In this document: piece by piece, positions 35,832 to 44,291 of the stretch
Position numbering within the stretch: position 1 is the first letter of the stretch
How the letters are laid out: each line of letters begins with the position of its first letter
Assembly (NCBI RefSeq): GCF_009192735.1
Contig: NZ_VTFU01000001.1
Location: 992,001-1,056,000 of the forward strand
DNA length: 64,000 nucleotides
Direction of reading: 5' to 3'
Origin: Arthrobacter gandavensis
GTDB lineage: Bacteria > Actinomycetota > Actinomycetes > Actinomycetales > Micrococcaceae
Made by a program: the position numbers and the translations under genes
Notes under the pieces: generated by a model
Seen by the model: only the letters and a program-made list of their open reading frames with translations
Databases searched by the model: none
Told to the model about the DNA's origin: nothing

Positions 35832-37102
35832 CCGGTGAAAGCGGCGTGACAGTCAGCATAGGCACCAACCGCGACGCTATGAAGGTGCCCGCCTTCCGCC
35901 GGCTGGCCCTGGGCTGGGTCCTCTCCAACTTCGGCGACTCCGTCCTGTTCCTGACGGCCGCTATCTGGGTCAAGCAGCTCACCGGGAGCGACGCCGCGGC
36001 GGGCCTGGTCTTCGCCGCCCTTGGCCTGCCTGCCCTGCTGGCGCCGTTTACGGGCCGCCTCGCGGACCGGTACCGGCGCCGGCCCCTGGTCATCATGAAC
36101 AACATTTGCGCCGCAGTGGTGGTCCTGGCCCTTCTGCTGGTGCGGGACACCAGGGACCTCTGGATCGTTTACACAGTGATCGTCATCTACTCGAACACTG
36201 CCTACATCACGGCAGCGGCCCAGTCGGGACTGCTCCGCGATCTGCTGCCGGACCGGCTGTTGGCACCGGCCAACGGCGTCCTCAGCAGCATTGACCAGGG
36301 CCTGCGCATCGCATCGCCGCTGCTGGGGGCCGGAATGCTCGCACTGTGGGGCATGGACTCTGTGGTGCTGCTGACCGTCGCATGCTTCCTCACCGCTGCT
36401 GCCGTTCTCGCCACCTTGCAGCTAAAGGAGAGCGTGCATGAGATGGACCCTGAAGAGTCCTTCTGGCGCAGCACGACGGCGGGATTCCGTTTCCTCGCCA
36501 CCCATCCCCTGCTGCGCCGGGCGTTACTCACTCTGGGAATCGCCATCGGAGCCACCGGCATCCTGAATGTGACAATCTTCGCCACAGTGGACCTGGGGCT
36601 GGGGAGACCGCCTGAGTTCCTCAGCGTCCTGCTCGGATTCCAGGGCGTCATGGCCGTGGCCGGGGGCATCACCGCGAGCATGGTGATACGGCGGTTCGGG
36701 ATCCCTGCCACCATCGCCGCGGGTGTTCTCCTGCTCGCCGCCGGACTGCTGACCACGGCCTTCTCCTCGCTGGCCCTGATACTGGGAGGTGCGGCCCTGA
36801 CCGGCGTCAGCGTCTCCTGGGTGGCGATAGCCTTCATCACCCTGCGGCAAACCGAAACACCGGCCGGGATGCAGGGACGCACGGCCGCTGCCACTCAGGT
36901 GATCATGAATGTGCCGCAGGTTGGTGCTTCGATGATCGCGGCTGCCCTGATCTGCATCGTGGATTACCGCGCCATGATTATCGCCATGAGCGCACTCTGC
37001 GCGCTGGCGGTGCTGCCCCTGGTACTGGGCAGCGGGCGAAGCGCCGCTGCGGAGTCCGGGAACAGGACTGCTCCGTCCGAAGAGCCTGCACCGAACGGCT
37101 AG
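35828..37102 (+). CDS. MFS transporter (paired with the ArsR-type regulator)
   Basis: 424 residues, about 12 membrane helices. Major-facilitator motif GRLADRYRRRPLVIM follows helix 2; N-terminal LGWVLSNFGDSVLFLTAAIW is typical of the MFS_3/enterobactin-exporter-like group. Probable drug or small-molecule efflux. Overlaps the regulator by 4 bp (ATGA). Another MFS of the same group lies at 50608 without a regulator. Confidence 0.88.
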   Translation: MTGESGVTVSIGTNRDAMKVPAFRRLALGWVLSNFGDSVLFLTAAIWVKQLTGSDAAAGLVFAALGLPALLAPFTGRLADRYRRRPLVIMNNICAAVVVLALLLVRDTRDLWIVYTVIVIYSNTAYITAAAQSGLLRDLLPDRLLAPANGVLSSIDQGLRIASPLLGAGMLALWGMDSVVLLTVACFLTAAAVLATLQLKESVHEMDPEESFWRSTTAGFRFLATHPLLRRALLTLGIAIGATGILNVTIFATVDLGLGRPPEFLSVLLGFQGVMAVAGGITASMVIRRFGIPATIAAGVLLLAAGLLTTAFSSLALILGGAALTGVSVSWVAIAFITLRQTETPAGMQGRTAAATQVIMNVPQVGASMIAAALICIVDYRAMIIAMSALCALAVLPLVLGSGRSAAAESGNRTAPSEEPAPNG

Positions 37103-37185
37103 AATGGAAAGGCTGTCATTGCTGGCAGCACAGCCGCGAGTGCCAAGCCCTGCGGCCGCATCCCACCACACGTGAAAGCAGCGGA

Positions 37186-38832
37186 GTGTCCTTACAGGTT
37201 CAGCCCACCGTCAGCGCCACCACCAGTCCGGCCGGCAAAGCGACTGCGGCAATTGCCCGCGAGTCCTCCCGACGCCGCACCTTTGCGGTGATCTCGCACC
37301 CCGACGCCGGTAAGTCCACATTGACTGAGGCGCTGGCCCTCCATGCCCGCGTTATCGGCACGGCAGGCGCCACCAACGGCAAGGAAAACCGCCGCGAGAC
37401 GGTCTCTGACTGGATGCAGATGGAAAAGGACCGAGGTATTTCCATCAGCTCGACGGCGCTGCAGTTCGCGTACCGGGACACGGTCATCAATCTGCTCGAC
37501 ACCCCGGGCCACGCCGACTTCTCCGAGGACACCTACCGCGTCCTCGCTGCCGTCGACTGCGCCGTGATGCTCGTGGACGCTGCCAAGGGCCTGGAAACGC
37601 AGACCATGAAGCTCTTCGAGGTGTGCCGCGCCCGCAACCTTCCCATCATCACAGTGATCAACAAGTGGGACCGTCCCGGCCTGGATCCGCTGGCGCTGAT
37701 GGACGAAATCACCGAACGCACCGGACTGACCCCCATGCCGCTGACCTGGGCCGTGGGTATCGCCGGTGATTTCCGCGGCGTCTGGGACCTGAAGAAGGAC
37801 GAGTACGTAAAGTTCGAACGGCAGAACTCCGGCGCGTCGCTGGCCAAGGAGGACCACTTCACTCCGGAGGAAGCCCTGGCCGCCGAAGGCGAAGTGTGGG
37901 AAGACTCCTTGGGCGAAGCCGAGCTGGTCATCGACGGCCGCGAATTTGACCGTGATGCCTTCCTCAACGCCAAGGCCACCCCCATTCTTTTCTCCTCCGC
38001 CGCACTGAACTTCGGCGTGAAGCAGATCCTGGACGCGCTGGTGGACCTGGCGCCGTCGGCAGGACCGCGCGAAGACAAGGAAGGCGAACTGCGTCCCGTG
38101 GATGCACCGTTCTCCGGCTTCGTCTTCAAGGTGCAGGCCGGCATGAACAAGGCACACCGCGACCACGTTGCCTTCATCCGGGTATGTTCGGGCGTCTTTG
38201 AGCGTGGCATGGTGGTCACCCATTCGAATACCGGCAAGACGTTTGCCACCAAGTACGCCCAGCACCTCTTCGGCCGCGAACGCGAGGTCATTGACCAGGC
38301 CTGGCCCGGCGACGTCGTCGGGCTGGTGAACGCTTCCGCGCTCCGGGTGGGTGACAGCCTGTATGTGGAGGCGCCGGTGGAGTTCCCGCCGATTCCGTTC
38401 TTCAGCCCGGAACACTTCCGCGTGGCCCGTTCCAAGGACCCCAGCCGCTACAAGCAGTTCCGCCGGGGCATCGACCAGCTCGAGCACGAGGGCATCATCC
38501 AGGTGCTGCGCTCGGACCGGCGCGGTGACCAGGCACCGGTGCTGGCCGCCGTCGGTCCCATGCAGTTCGAGGTGGTGGAGGACCGCATGACGCAGGACTT
38601 CAACGCCCCCATGCGCTACGAGCAGCTGTCCTACTCGCTGGCCCGGCTCACCACACCCGACGCGGCGGAGGTCCTGGCCAACGTGCACGGCGCGGAGGTT
38701 CTGCAGCGCACCGACGGCGCCTACCTGGCCCTGTTCAACGATGTCTGGGCACTCAAGCGCGTGGAGAAAAACCACCCCGAGGTGTCGCTGACGGTCATCG
38801 GCACGGAGTCCCCCAACAGCCGCGGCTACTAA
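37186..38832 (+). CDS. prfC: Peptide chain release factor 3
   Basis: 548 residues from GTG at 37186. GTPase motifs: G1 HPDAGKST, switch region KDRGISISSTALQF, G3 DTPGHADF, G4 NKWD. RF3 recycles RF1/RF2 from the ribosome after termination. Length matches the family (about 530). The upstream gap carries TAGAAT at 37100, a possible -10 overlapping the MFS stop codon, with an untranslated leader of about 80 bp. Confidence 0.96.
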   Translation: MSLQVQPTVSATTSPAGKATAAIARESSRRRTFAVISHPDAGKSTLTEALALHARVIGTAGATNGKENRRETVSDWMQMEKDRGISISSTALQFAYRDTVINLLDTPGHADFSEDTYRVLAAVDCAVMLVDAAKGLETQTMKLFEVCRARNLPIITVINKWDRPGLDPLALMDEITERTGLTPMPLTWAVGIAGDFRGVWDLKKDEYVKFERQNSGASLAKEDHFTPEEALAAEGEVWEDSLGEAELVIDGREFDRDAFLNAKATPILFSSAALNFGVKQILDALVDLAPSAGPREDKEGELRPVDAPFSGFVFKVQAGMNKAHRDHVAFIRVCSGVFERGMVVTHSNTGKTFATKYAQHLFGREREVIDQAWPGDVVGLVNASALRVGDSLYVEAPVEFPPIPFFSPEHFRVARSKDPSRYKQFRRGIDQLEHEGIIQVLRSDRRGDQAPVLAAVGPMQFEVVEDRMTQDFNAPMRYEQLSYSLARLTTPDAAEVLANVHGAEVLQRTDGAYLALFNDVWALKRVEKNHPEVSLTVIGTESPNSRGY

Positions 38833-38921
38833 GCGGCTGTTTCCCCGGGTGCCGGGGCGCAGCTAATTCCCGGATGGCCGGGCGGCAGGTAATACCGGAA
38901 ACCCCTTCGTTGGGACCCCTT

Positions 38922-38942
38922 GTGTCCGGACACTATTAGTGT
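38922..38942. promoter_or_regulatory. Two overlapping perfect palindromes before the PadR gene
   Basis: GTGTCCGGACAC (38922-38933) and ACACTATTAGTGT (38930-38942) share four bases. They end 12 bp before the PadR start codon and overlap candidate -10 hexamers (TATTAG, TATTAC). No Shine-Dalgarno is visible. Probable autoregulatory operator. Confidence 0.55.
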
Positions 38943-38954
38943 TTTATTACTAGC

Positions 38955-39305
38955 ATGTCCCGAATACAGGCCCAGCAGGATGCGCAGATGGTCCGTGCCG
39001 TCCTGCCCCTGCTGACCCTGACGTTGCTTGCCGAGGATGAATCCTACGGCTACGAGCTCACCGAACGGTTGTCCGCCCACGGGCTGGACGTCACCACAGG
39101 GCTGGTATACCCGCTGCTCAGCAGGCTTGAGCGGGACGGCCTGGTCAGCACGCGCATGGTTCAGTCCGCTAACGGACCGCCCCGGAAATACTTCGCCCTT
39201 ACGCCGGCAGGCATGGCGGCGCTGGAAGCGGCGCAGGAGCAGTGGCAGGTCGTATCCACCGCCGTCCGGGACGCCACCGAGAAGGAGCACCCGAAAAATG
39301 ACTGA
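38955..39305 (+). CDS. PadR-family transcriptional regulator
   Basis: 116 residues. Winged helix with LLTLTLLAEDESYGYELTERL, GLVYPLLSRLERDGLV and PPRKYFALTPAG, the PadR signature. Short form with one C-terminal helix for dimerisation. Its end overlaps by 8 bp a HAAS-like membrane protein, a common PadR partner arrangement. Confidence 0.92.
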   Translation: MSRIQAQQDAQMVRAVLPLLTLTLLAEDESYGYELTERLSAHGLDVTTGLVYPLLSRLERDGLVSTRMVQSANGPPRKYFALTPAGMAALEAAQEQWQVVSTAVRDATEKEHPKND

Positions 39306-39837
39306 CGGCAGCCTGCGCACCGCAGCTACGCCCCAACGCTCTGTCCGCGACCGGATGAACACCAGCTGGTATCTCACCCGCCTCGAGTGGCACCTTGAAG
39401 GGCTGGTAGCCGGCAGGGAGCGCAAGGCAATCATCCGGGAACTTCGCCAGACCCTGGCCGGTGATCCCCGGGAGACTGCCGCTGCTGTCGCCGACCTCGG
39501 AGCACCGGGAACTCTGGCCCGGCAATATGCACATGAGAGTCCACGTCGGCCGCTGTGGTCCGTGGGTGCCGCTGCGGCCGCGCTGTCACTCTTCGTCTAC
39601 TGGTTGGCGTTCCTGCTGTTCACCTTTGGAATGCTGGCAGCTGTGGACTCGATCGCACCGGCGGAGGCACACGCCACCTTCCTGTTTGTCGACGTCGAGG
39701 CCTTCTCATTTCCTGACGCCGTCGGCATCGGATGGACCAGCACCTGGAACTGGCTGGTGGTGCCCGGCGGGATTGTTGTGCTCACCTTCCTGCTCGGCTC
39801 ACGCGCCTGGCGGGCGGCCGGGAAGCGGACTCAGTAG
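39298..39837 (+). CDS. HAAS-domain-like membrane protein
   Basis: 179 residues. The N-terminal half has the helical HAAS/DUF1700 pattern (YLTRLEWHLEGL, ERKAIIRELRQTLAGD, AAVADLGAPGTLARQY); two membrane helices follow (SVGAAAAALSLFVYWLAFLL; WLVVPGGIVVLTFLLGS). In this family such proteins are encoded after PadR and are thought to sense or transmit envelope signals. Confidence 0.75.
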   Translation: MTDGSLRTAATPQRSVRDRMNTSWYLTRLEWHLEGLVAGRERKAIIRELRQTLAGDPRETAAAVADLGAPGTLARQYAHESPRRPLWSVGAAAAALSLFVYWLAFLLFTFGMLAAVDSIAPAEAHATFLFVDVEAFSFPDAVGIGWTSTWNWLVVPGGIVVLTFLLGSRAWRAAGKRTQ

Positions 39838-39980
39838 CGCCCGTGTTCTAAACTTCGGGGCGCCCGGGGCTTTCCCGGGATGAACAGCAGGAGCGAACCC
39901 AGAAATGCCAGCAATACTGAAATCGTCCAGCCCAGCACCCCCTGCGTTGTCGTACTGGTACTGGTTGTTCGGACCGGCAT
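39831..39980 (-). CDS. Possible small membrane protein
   Basis: 49 residues read from ATG at 39980: a Thr/Ser-rich start, one clear membrane helix (VLGWTISVLLAFLGSLLLFI) and a basic tail. The helix makes random occurrence less likely, but there is no good Shine-Dalgarno and it overlaps the end of the HAAS gene by 7 bp. Confidence 0.35.
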   Translation of the reverse strand: MPVRTTSTSTTTQGVLGWTISVLLAFLGSLLLFIPGKPRAPRSLEHGRY

Positions 39981-40200
39981 TAAAGGACTGTGCGGAAATA
40001 TCGGTTCCGGCAAAGATGAAAAAACGGAATTCAACTCCTGTGGCTATGCGTTTTCCGTGATGATGCCCCGGCGAGCTTCGCCCACAACGCCTGCCCCCCT
40101 CCCATCGCCGGACAGGTGCTGATATGCGGCGCCGGCTTACGTGCGGCGGCGGAAAATGGCGCGCATTCCCGCCTGGCAGTAATCCGAGAGCGACACCGGC
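39981..40200. other. Intergenic stretch with no confident gene
   Basis: Between the HAAS-like gene and the SdpI-like gene (375 bp in all) only the possible minus-strand small membrane ORF stands out. The remaining part has lower GC around 39990-40040 and no hairpin terminator or repeat could be recognised. Confidence 0.5.
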
Positions 40201-40206
40201 TAGGCT
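40201..40206 (+). promoter_or_regulatory. Putative -10 box of a leaderless transcript
   Basis: TAGGCT, six bases (GGCGCC), then ATG at 40213. Identical hexamer and spacing to the GNAT gene at 49417. Confidence 0.5.
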
Positions 40207-40212
40207 GGCGCC

Positions 40213-40575
40213 ATGGGGATTAGTGGAGTTTTGTTAATTGCGGCAGGAATAGCCATTTCGTGGGCGGCGGAGGCAACGGCGAGGGGGAAGCTCGGAATTA
40301 ATTCCCTCGTCGGCATCCGGGTAGGGTACGTGAGGCATTCTCCGGAAGCCTGGCTTGCCGGGCACCAGGCCGCACGCTGGCCAACTCATGCCGCCGCCGG
40401 GTTCTTTGCTGCCTGCGGCATTCTGGTCCTTGCGCTAAATCCCTCCGAAGAGACTGCGGGTGGAATCATTATCGGAGGCGCTCTGGCCGGACTGGCCGCA
40501 ATTACCGTTGCGGCGGTCAAGGCAAACCGGGCGGCGGAACTCGCAGTTGTTTCCGGTGCACGGCCTACTGCCTGA
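40213..40575 (+). CDS. SdpI-family membrane protein
   Basis: 120 residues, three membrane helices. KLGINSLVGIRVGYV followed by SPEAWLAGHQAARW is the SdpI/YhfL signature between helices 1 and 2. Bacillus SdpI gives immunity to the SdpC toxin and controls a repressor, but no such toxin genes are here and many actinobacterial members are of unknown role. Confidence 0.82.
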   Translation: MGISGVLLIAAGIAISWAAEATARGKLGINSLVGIRVGYVRHSPEAWLAGHQAARWPTHAAAGFFAACGILVLALNPSEETAGGIIIGGALAGLAAITVAAVKANRAAELAVVSGARPTA

Positions 40576-40860
40576 CTCCCGGGGCCTTCACCTTCCGGGG
40601 CTCCGGGCATGAGTCCATGCATCATCTGATTGCACCAACAACCAGCCTGCATGCTGCCTGGACGGAAGCGCCCCCCCTTGAAGTATCACGTGCGGCTGCA
40701 GGTTATGGTCCAACGGACAACGGTCGGGACTGAGCATAAGAGGTTCTAATGAAAGCCTCGATAAAAAGTAAGCGTTAGTTTTTTGTGAGTATGCTCGACC
40801 CAACACATCGTCAGCCGCTCCCCCGCAGTTCCGGAGCGGCGTCTCCGGAAGGTCGCCGCC

Positions 40861-42252
40861 ATGTCTCTTCACGCGTTCCCCTCGCTCCCCCGTCCCCGCT
40901 TTGATGACGTGGCTTCGGACGGTAACCCGGTGGATTCCGGAGCCTGGCAGGCCCTGAAACAGGCGGCCACCGACCTGCAGCAGATGCAGAACAAGAACGG
41001 CGCGGTTGATGCCGAGAACCGCTCCGCCGCAGAGGACCTGATTGGCATCATCGCTGCCACTGTCTCTGCCCTGGCTCCGGCTTTCCCGCACGACGCCGAA
41101 TACCTCCGCCTGGTGGTTCAGGACCTGGAGCGCTGGGTCGCCGACGGATTGGGCGAACCGGACTTCCTGGATTCCCTGCTCGCGTTCTCCCCGCAGCTGG
41201 ACCGCACCGACGGCCTGCGGCACCTGGTGCTCTTCCCCATGTACACGCAGAACGGCTCGACGAACCGCTACGTGGAAGCGGTCCTGATCGAGGTTGTCTG
41301 GCCCGATTTCATCGGTGAACTCGAAGCCGGCGAGTACTCCAACAAGCTCTTCGTGCCCATCCGCTTCCTGGACTTCACCCCCGGCTATGACACCAACTCA
41401 GCGGTGCTGTTCCCGGAGTCCGTGGCCGTGCGCGAAACCCCCACCTTCACCTGGGGCGCCATCTTTGCCGACCGTGAAGCCGCACGTTTCCGCCGGGTGC
41501 TGCGCGCCGCCGCCGAGATCACCTCGCTGCAGCTGCCGGAAGACGCGGCGGCTCTGCTTGATGACCAGCACCTTGCCGAGGAAACCTTCGTGATGTGGGA
41601 CCTGATCCACGACCGCACGCACATGCGCGGAGACCTGCCCTTTGATCCGTTCATGATCAAGCAGCGCATGCCGTACTTCCTCTACTCCCTGGAGGAACTG
41701 CGCTGCGACCTCACCGCCTTCCGAGAAGCCGCGAAGATCGAAATGGACGAGGATGCTTCCCCGGAAGCGCGCAAACATGCCACGCTGGTCCAGTACGCGG
41801 TGATCTTTGACCGGATCTTCCGGTTCGCTATTACGGGCAGCCGGGTGCGCAACTATGACGGCCTCGGCGGCCAGCTGCTGTTCGCGTGGATGCACCAGAA
41901 CCACGTCCTGCACTGGACCGACGGCAAACTCAGCATCGACTGGGAAGACGTGGCCGACGTCGTCGTGCGCCTGGGCGCGAACATCGAGGACCTGTACTGG
42001 CGCTCCATCGACCGGCCGAAGACCGCCCACTGGTTCGCCGCCTACGATCTGGTCTCGGCGACACTGACGCCCAATCCGGCATCGGTGTGGGCCAAGGGGC
42101 CCGATGCGCTGCCGCTCGACGGTCCGCCGCGCGGGCTTACTGACCAGGTGCTGGACGACGAATTCCCGCTGTCCATGTTCTACGAAGCGTTGTCCAAGAA
42201 AATGAACACAGTCATCGAGTCCACCTCGGGCATCACAGGGAGTTCACAGTAA
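40861..42252 (+). CDS. DUF6421-family protein
   Basis: 463 residues, soluble. The middle contains FVMWDLIHDRTHMRGDLPFDPF and, 15 residues later, LEELRCDLTAFREA, an H-x3-H plus E-E/D arrangement that resembles a zinc-hydrolase or helical metal site (inference; no known catalytic assignment). Conserved in actinomycetes, where it sits before an SDR gene as here. The stop TAA is one base before the ATG of the SDR gene, so the two are coupled. Function unknown. Confidence 0.75.
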   Translation: MSLHAFPSLPRPRFDDVASDGNPVDSGAWQALKQAATDLQQMQNKNGAVDAENRSAAEDLIGIIAATVSALAPAFPHDAEYLRLVVQDLERWVADGLGEPDFLDSLLAFSPQLDRTDGLRHLVLFPMYTQNGSTNRYVEAVLIEVVWPDFIGELEAGEYSNKLFVPIRFLDFTPGYDTNSAVLFPESVAVRETPTFTWGAIFADREAARFRRVLRAAAEITSLQLPEDAAALLDDQHLAEETFVMWDLIHDRTHMRGDLPFDPFMIKQRMPYFLYSLEELRCDLTAFREAAKIEMDEDASPEARKHATLVQYAVIFDRIFRFAITGSRVRNYDGLGGQLLFAWMHQNHVLHWTDGKLSIDWEDVADVVVRLGANIEDLYWRSIDRPKTAHWFAAYDLVSATLTPNPASVWAKGPDALPLDGPPRGLTDQVLDDEFPLSMFYEALSKKMNTVIESTSGITGSSQ

Positions 42253-43023
42253 ATGAGCACTGAGCCGGCCGCAGGATCATCCAAAACCCTGTCCGTCCGC
42301 GGACGGATCGTCCTCGTGGCCGGCGCCGCCTCAGCCTCCGGCACCGCGGTGTGCCGGGCGCTGGAGGCGGCCGGTGCGAAGGTGGTTGCGGTGGGCCGTG
42401 ATGCGGCCCGGCTGGAAAACACCCTCGCTGATCTGCTCGACGCCGATCTGCGCACCTGCGATCTGTCCAATCCCGGAGACGTGGATGCCCTGTCGCAGGA
42501 TTTGCAGGAGACCTACGGCGGCATTGACGGCCTGATCCACCTGGTGGGCGGCTGGCGCGGCGGCGGCGGAATCACCGGCCAGACCGACGATGACTGGGAC
42601 TTCCTGGAAACCAACATCCTGCGCACCCTGCGCAACGTCAGCCGCAGCTTCTATGACCAGCTGGCAGCGTCCGACGACGGCCGGCTGGCGATCGTCTCCT
42701 CCACCGCCGTCGATTCGCCCACGGCCGGCGGCGCCGGATACGCGGCGGCCAAGGCCGCTGCCGAAGCCTGGATGCAGGCCATCGCGCAGGGCTTCCGCCG
42801 GGCCCAGTCCGGCGCCAAGCAGGACCCTGGACCCCAGCGGTCGGCCGCCGTCATCCTCGTGGTCAAGGCACTGGTGGATGACTCGATGCGTCAGGCCGAG
42901 CCGGACCGCAATTTCAGCACCTACACCGATGTGCGGGACCTGGCCGGCGCCGTCGTCGGGCTCTTCACAGAGGATGCGGCCGCGCTGAACGGCAAACGCA
43001 TTTCGCTGGTTCCCGGAGCCTAG
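42253..43023 (+). CDS. SDR-family protein with altered cofactor loop
   Basis: 256 residues. Glycine loop is AGAASASG instead of TGx3GxG; HLVGGWRGGG replaces NNAG; catalytic Ser in VSSTAVDS and Y-x3-K in YAAAKAAAE are kept. It starts right after the DUF6421 gene and precedes threonine aldolase by 89 bp. Substrate unknown; the altered loop may reflect a changed cofactor mode. Confidence 0.82.
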   Translation: MSTEPAAGSSKTLSVRGRIVLVAGAASASGTAVCRALEAAGAKVVAVGRDAARLENTLADLLDADLRTCDLSNPGDVDALSQDLQETYGGIDGLIHLVGGWRGGGGITGQTDDDWDFLETNILRTLRNVSRSFYDQLAASDDGRLAIVSSTAVDSPTAGGAGYAAAKAAAEAWMQAIAQGFRRAQSGAKQDPGPQRSAAVILVVKALVDDSMRQAEPDRNFSTYTDVRDLAGAVVGLFTEDAAALNGKRISLVPGA

Positions 43024-43112
43024 GCCCGACTCCTCCGCCGGCCGGGAACCCGGCGGAACCTCGCCGGCACTGCCGGTGAAAACTGATCGAACCGTAAGAG
43101 ATACTGGACACT

Positions 43113-44222
43113 GTGACCAACATTTCCCCCCTGCATGACATATCCATCCGAGCGTTTGCCTCCGACAACTATTCCGGTGTGCATCCGGAAATCCTGGACG
43201 CCCTGACCGCCGCCAACCAGGGCCACCAGGTGGCCTACGGCGAGGACGTTTACACCGCCAAGCTGCGCGAGGTGCTTGCCGCACACTTCGGCCAGCAAAT
43301 GCGCGCCTTCCCGGTGTTCAACGGCACCGGCGCCAACGTGACCGCCCTGCAGTCACTGCTGCCGCGCTGGGGTGCCGTCATCTGCGCCTCCACAGCCCAC
43401 ATCAATGTGGATGAAAACGGCGCACCGGAGCGGATCGGCGGCATGAAGCTGCTGCAGATCCCCACTCCGGACGGCAAGCTCACGCCCGCACTGATCGACC
43501 AGGAGGCCTGGGGCTGGGGCGATGAGCACCGCGCGCAGCCGCTGGCCGTGTCCATCACGCAGTCCACCGAGCTGGGCACCCTCTACACGGTGGAGGAAAT
43601 CACCGCCATCGCCGAGCACTGCCACAAACACGGCATGACCCTGCACATGGACGGCGCCCGGCTGGGCAACGCCGCCGCCGCACTGGGTGTGGGCCTGGGC
43701 GCGATGACATCCGAGGCCGGCGTCGACATCCTGTCCCTGGGCGGAACCAAGAACGGCATGATGTACGGCGAGTGCATCGTCTCGCTGAACCCCGAGGCCT
43801 CCCCCGGCCTGGATTACCTGCGCAAGATGAACATGCAGCTGGCCTCGAAGATGCGCTTTGTCTCCGCGCAGTTCATCGCCCTGTACGGGGATGACCTGTG
43901 GCTGCGGTCGGCGTCGCACGCCAATGCCATGGCGCAGCGGCTGCGCGCCGCGGTGGAGAAGATCGACGGCGTCGAGCTGACCCAGGCCACCGAGGCCAAT
44001 GCCGTCTTCGCCAAGCTGCCGGCCGGCGTGGCCGACCGGCTGCGGTCCTCGTTCCGGTTCTACGACTGGGACCAGGCCACCGGCGAGGTGCGCTGGATGT
44101 GCACCTTCGACACCTCCGAGTCCGACGTCGACGCGTTTGCCGAGGCCATTGCCCGTGAGGTTGCCGCCGGCCCTCAGGCTCCCGCGGCTCCCCAGGACCC
44201 GGAAGCGCTGCCGATCAGCTAG
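43113..44222 (+). CDS. ltaE: Low-specificity L-threonine aldolase
   Basis: 369 residues from GTG at 43113. PLP-binding Lys213 in LGGTKNGMMYG, DGARLGNAAAALG (Asp that contacts the pyridine N) and FNGTGANVTAL (phosphate loop). Splits threonine/allo-threonine to glycine and acetaldehyde. The C-terminal 20 residues are Ala/Pro-rich and beyond the usual family end (about 345). A strong GC hairpin follows. Confidence 0.93.
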   Translation: MTNISPLHDISIRAFASDNYSGVHPEILDALTAANQGHQVAYGEDVYTAKLREVLAAHFGQQMRAFPVFNGTGANVTALQSLLPRWGAVICASTAHINVDENGAPERIGGMKLLQIPTPDGKLTPALIDQEAWGWGDEHRAQPLAVSITQSTELGTLYTVEEITAIAEHCHKHGMTLHMDGARLGNAAAALGVGLGAMTSEAGVDILSLGGTKNGMMYGECIVSLNPEASPGLDYLRKMNMQLASKMRFVSAQFIALYGDDLWLRSASHANAMAQRLRAAVEKIDGVELTQATEANAVFAKLPAGVADRLRSSFRFYDWDQATGEVRWMCTFDTSESDVDAFAEAIAREVAAGPQAPAAPQDPEALPIS

Positions 44223-44235
44223 CGCTTGAGCTCCT

Positions 44236-44273
44236 GCCGGTCCCGGGTCCGCTTACCGCAGCCCGGGACCGGC
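44236..44273. terminator. Bidirectional terminator hairpin
   Basis: GCCGGTCCCGGG (44236-44247) against CCCGGGACCGGC (44262-44273), loop 14 bp, between the convergent ltaE and sarcosine-oxidase-type genes. Confidence 0.75.
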
Positions 44274-44291
44274 CGCAAATGGCCAGGGGGT

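Noticed and set aside
37192-38775. 527-codon minus-strand frame
   Set aside because: Antisense to prfC; His/Gly/Val-rich without any domain.
40213-40575. Sdp toxin-immunity operon
   Set aside because: Only an SdpI-like protein is present; no SdpA, B, C or R-like gene is nearby.
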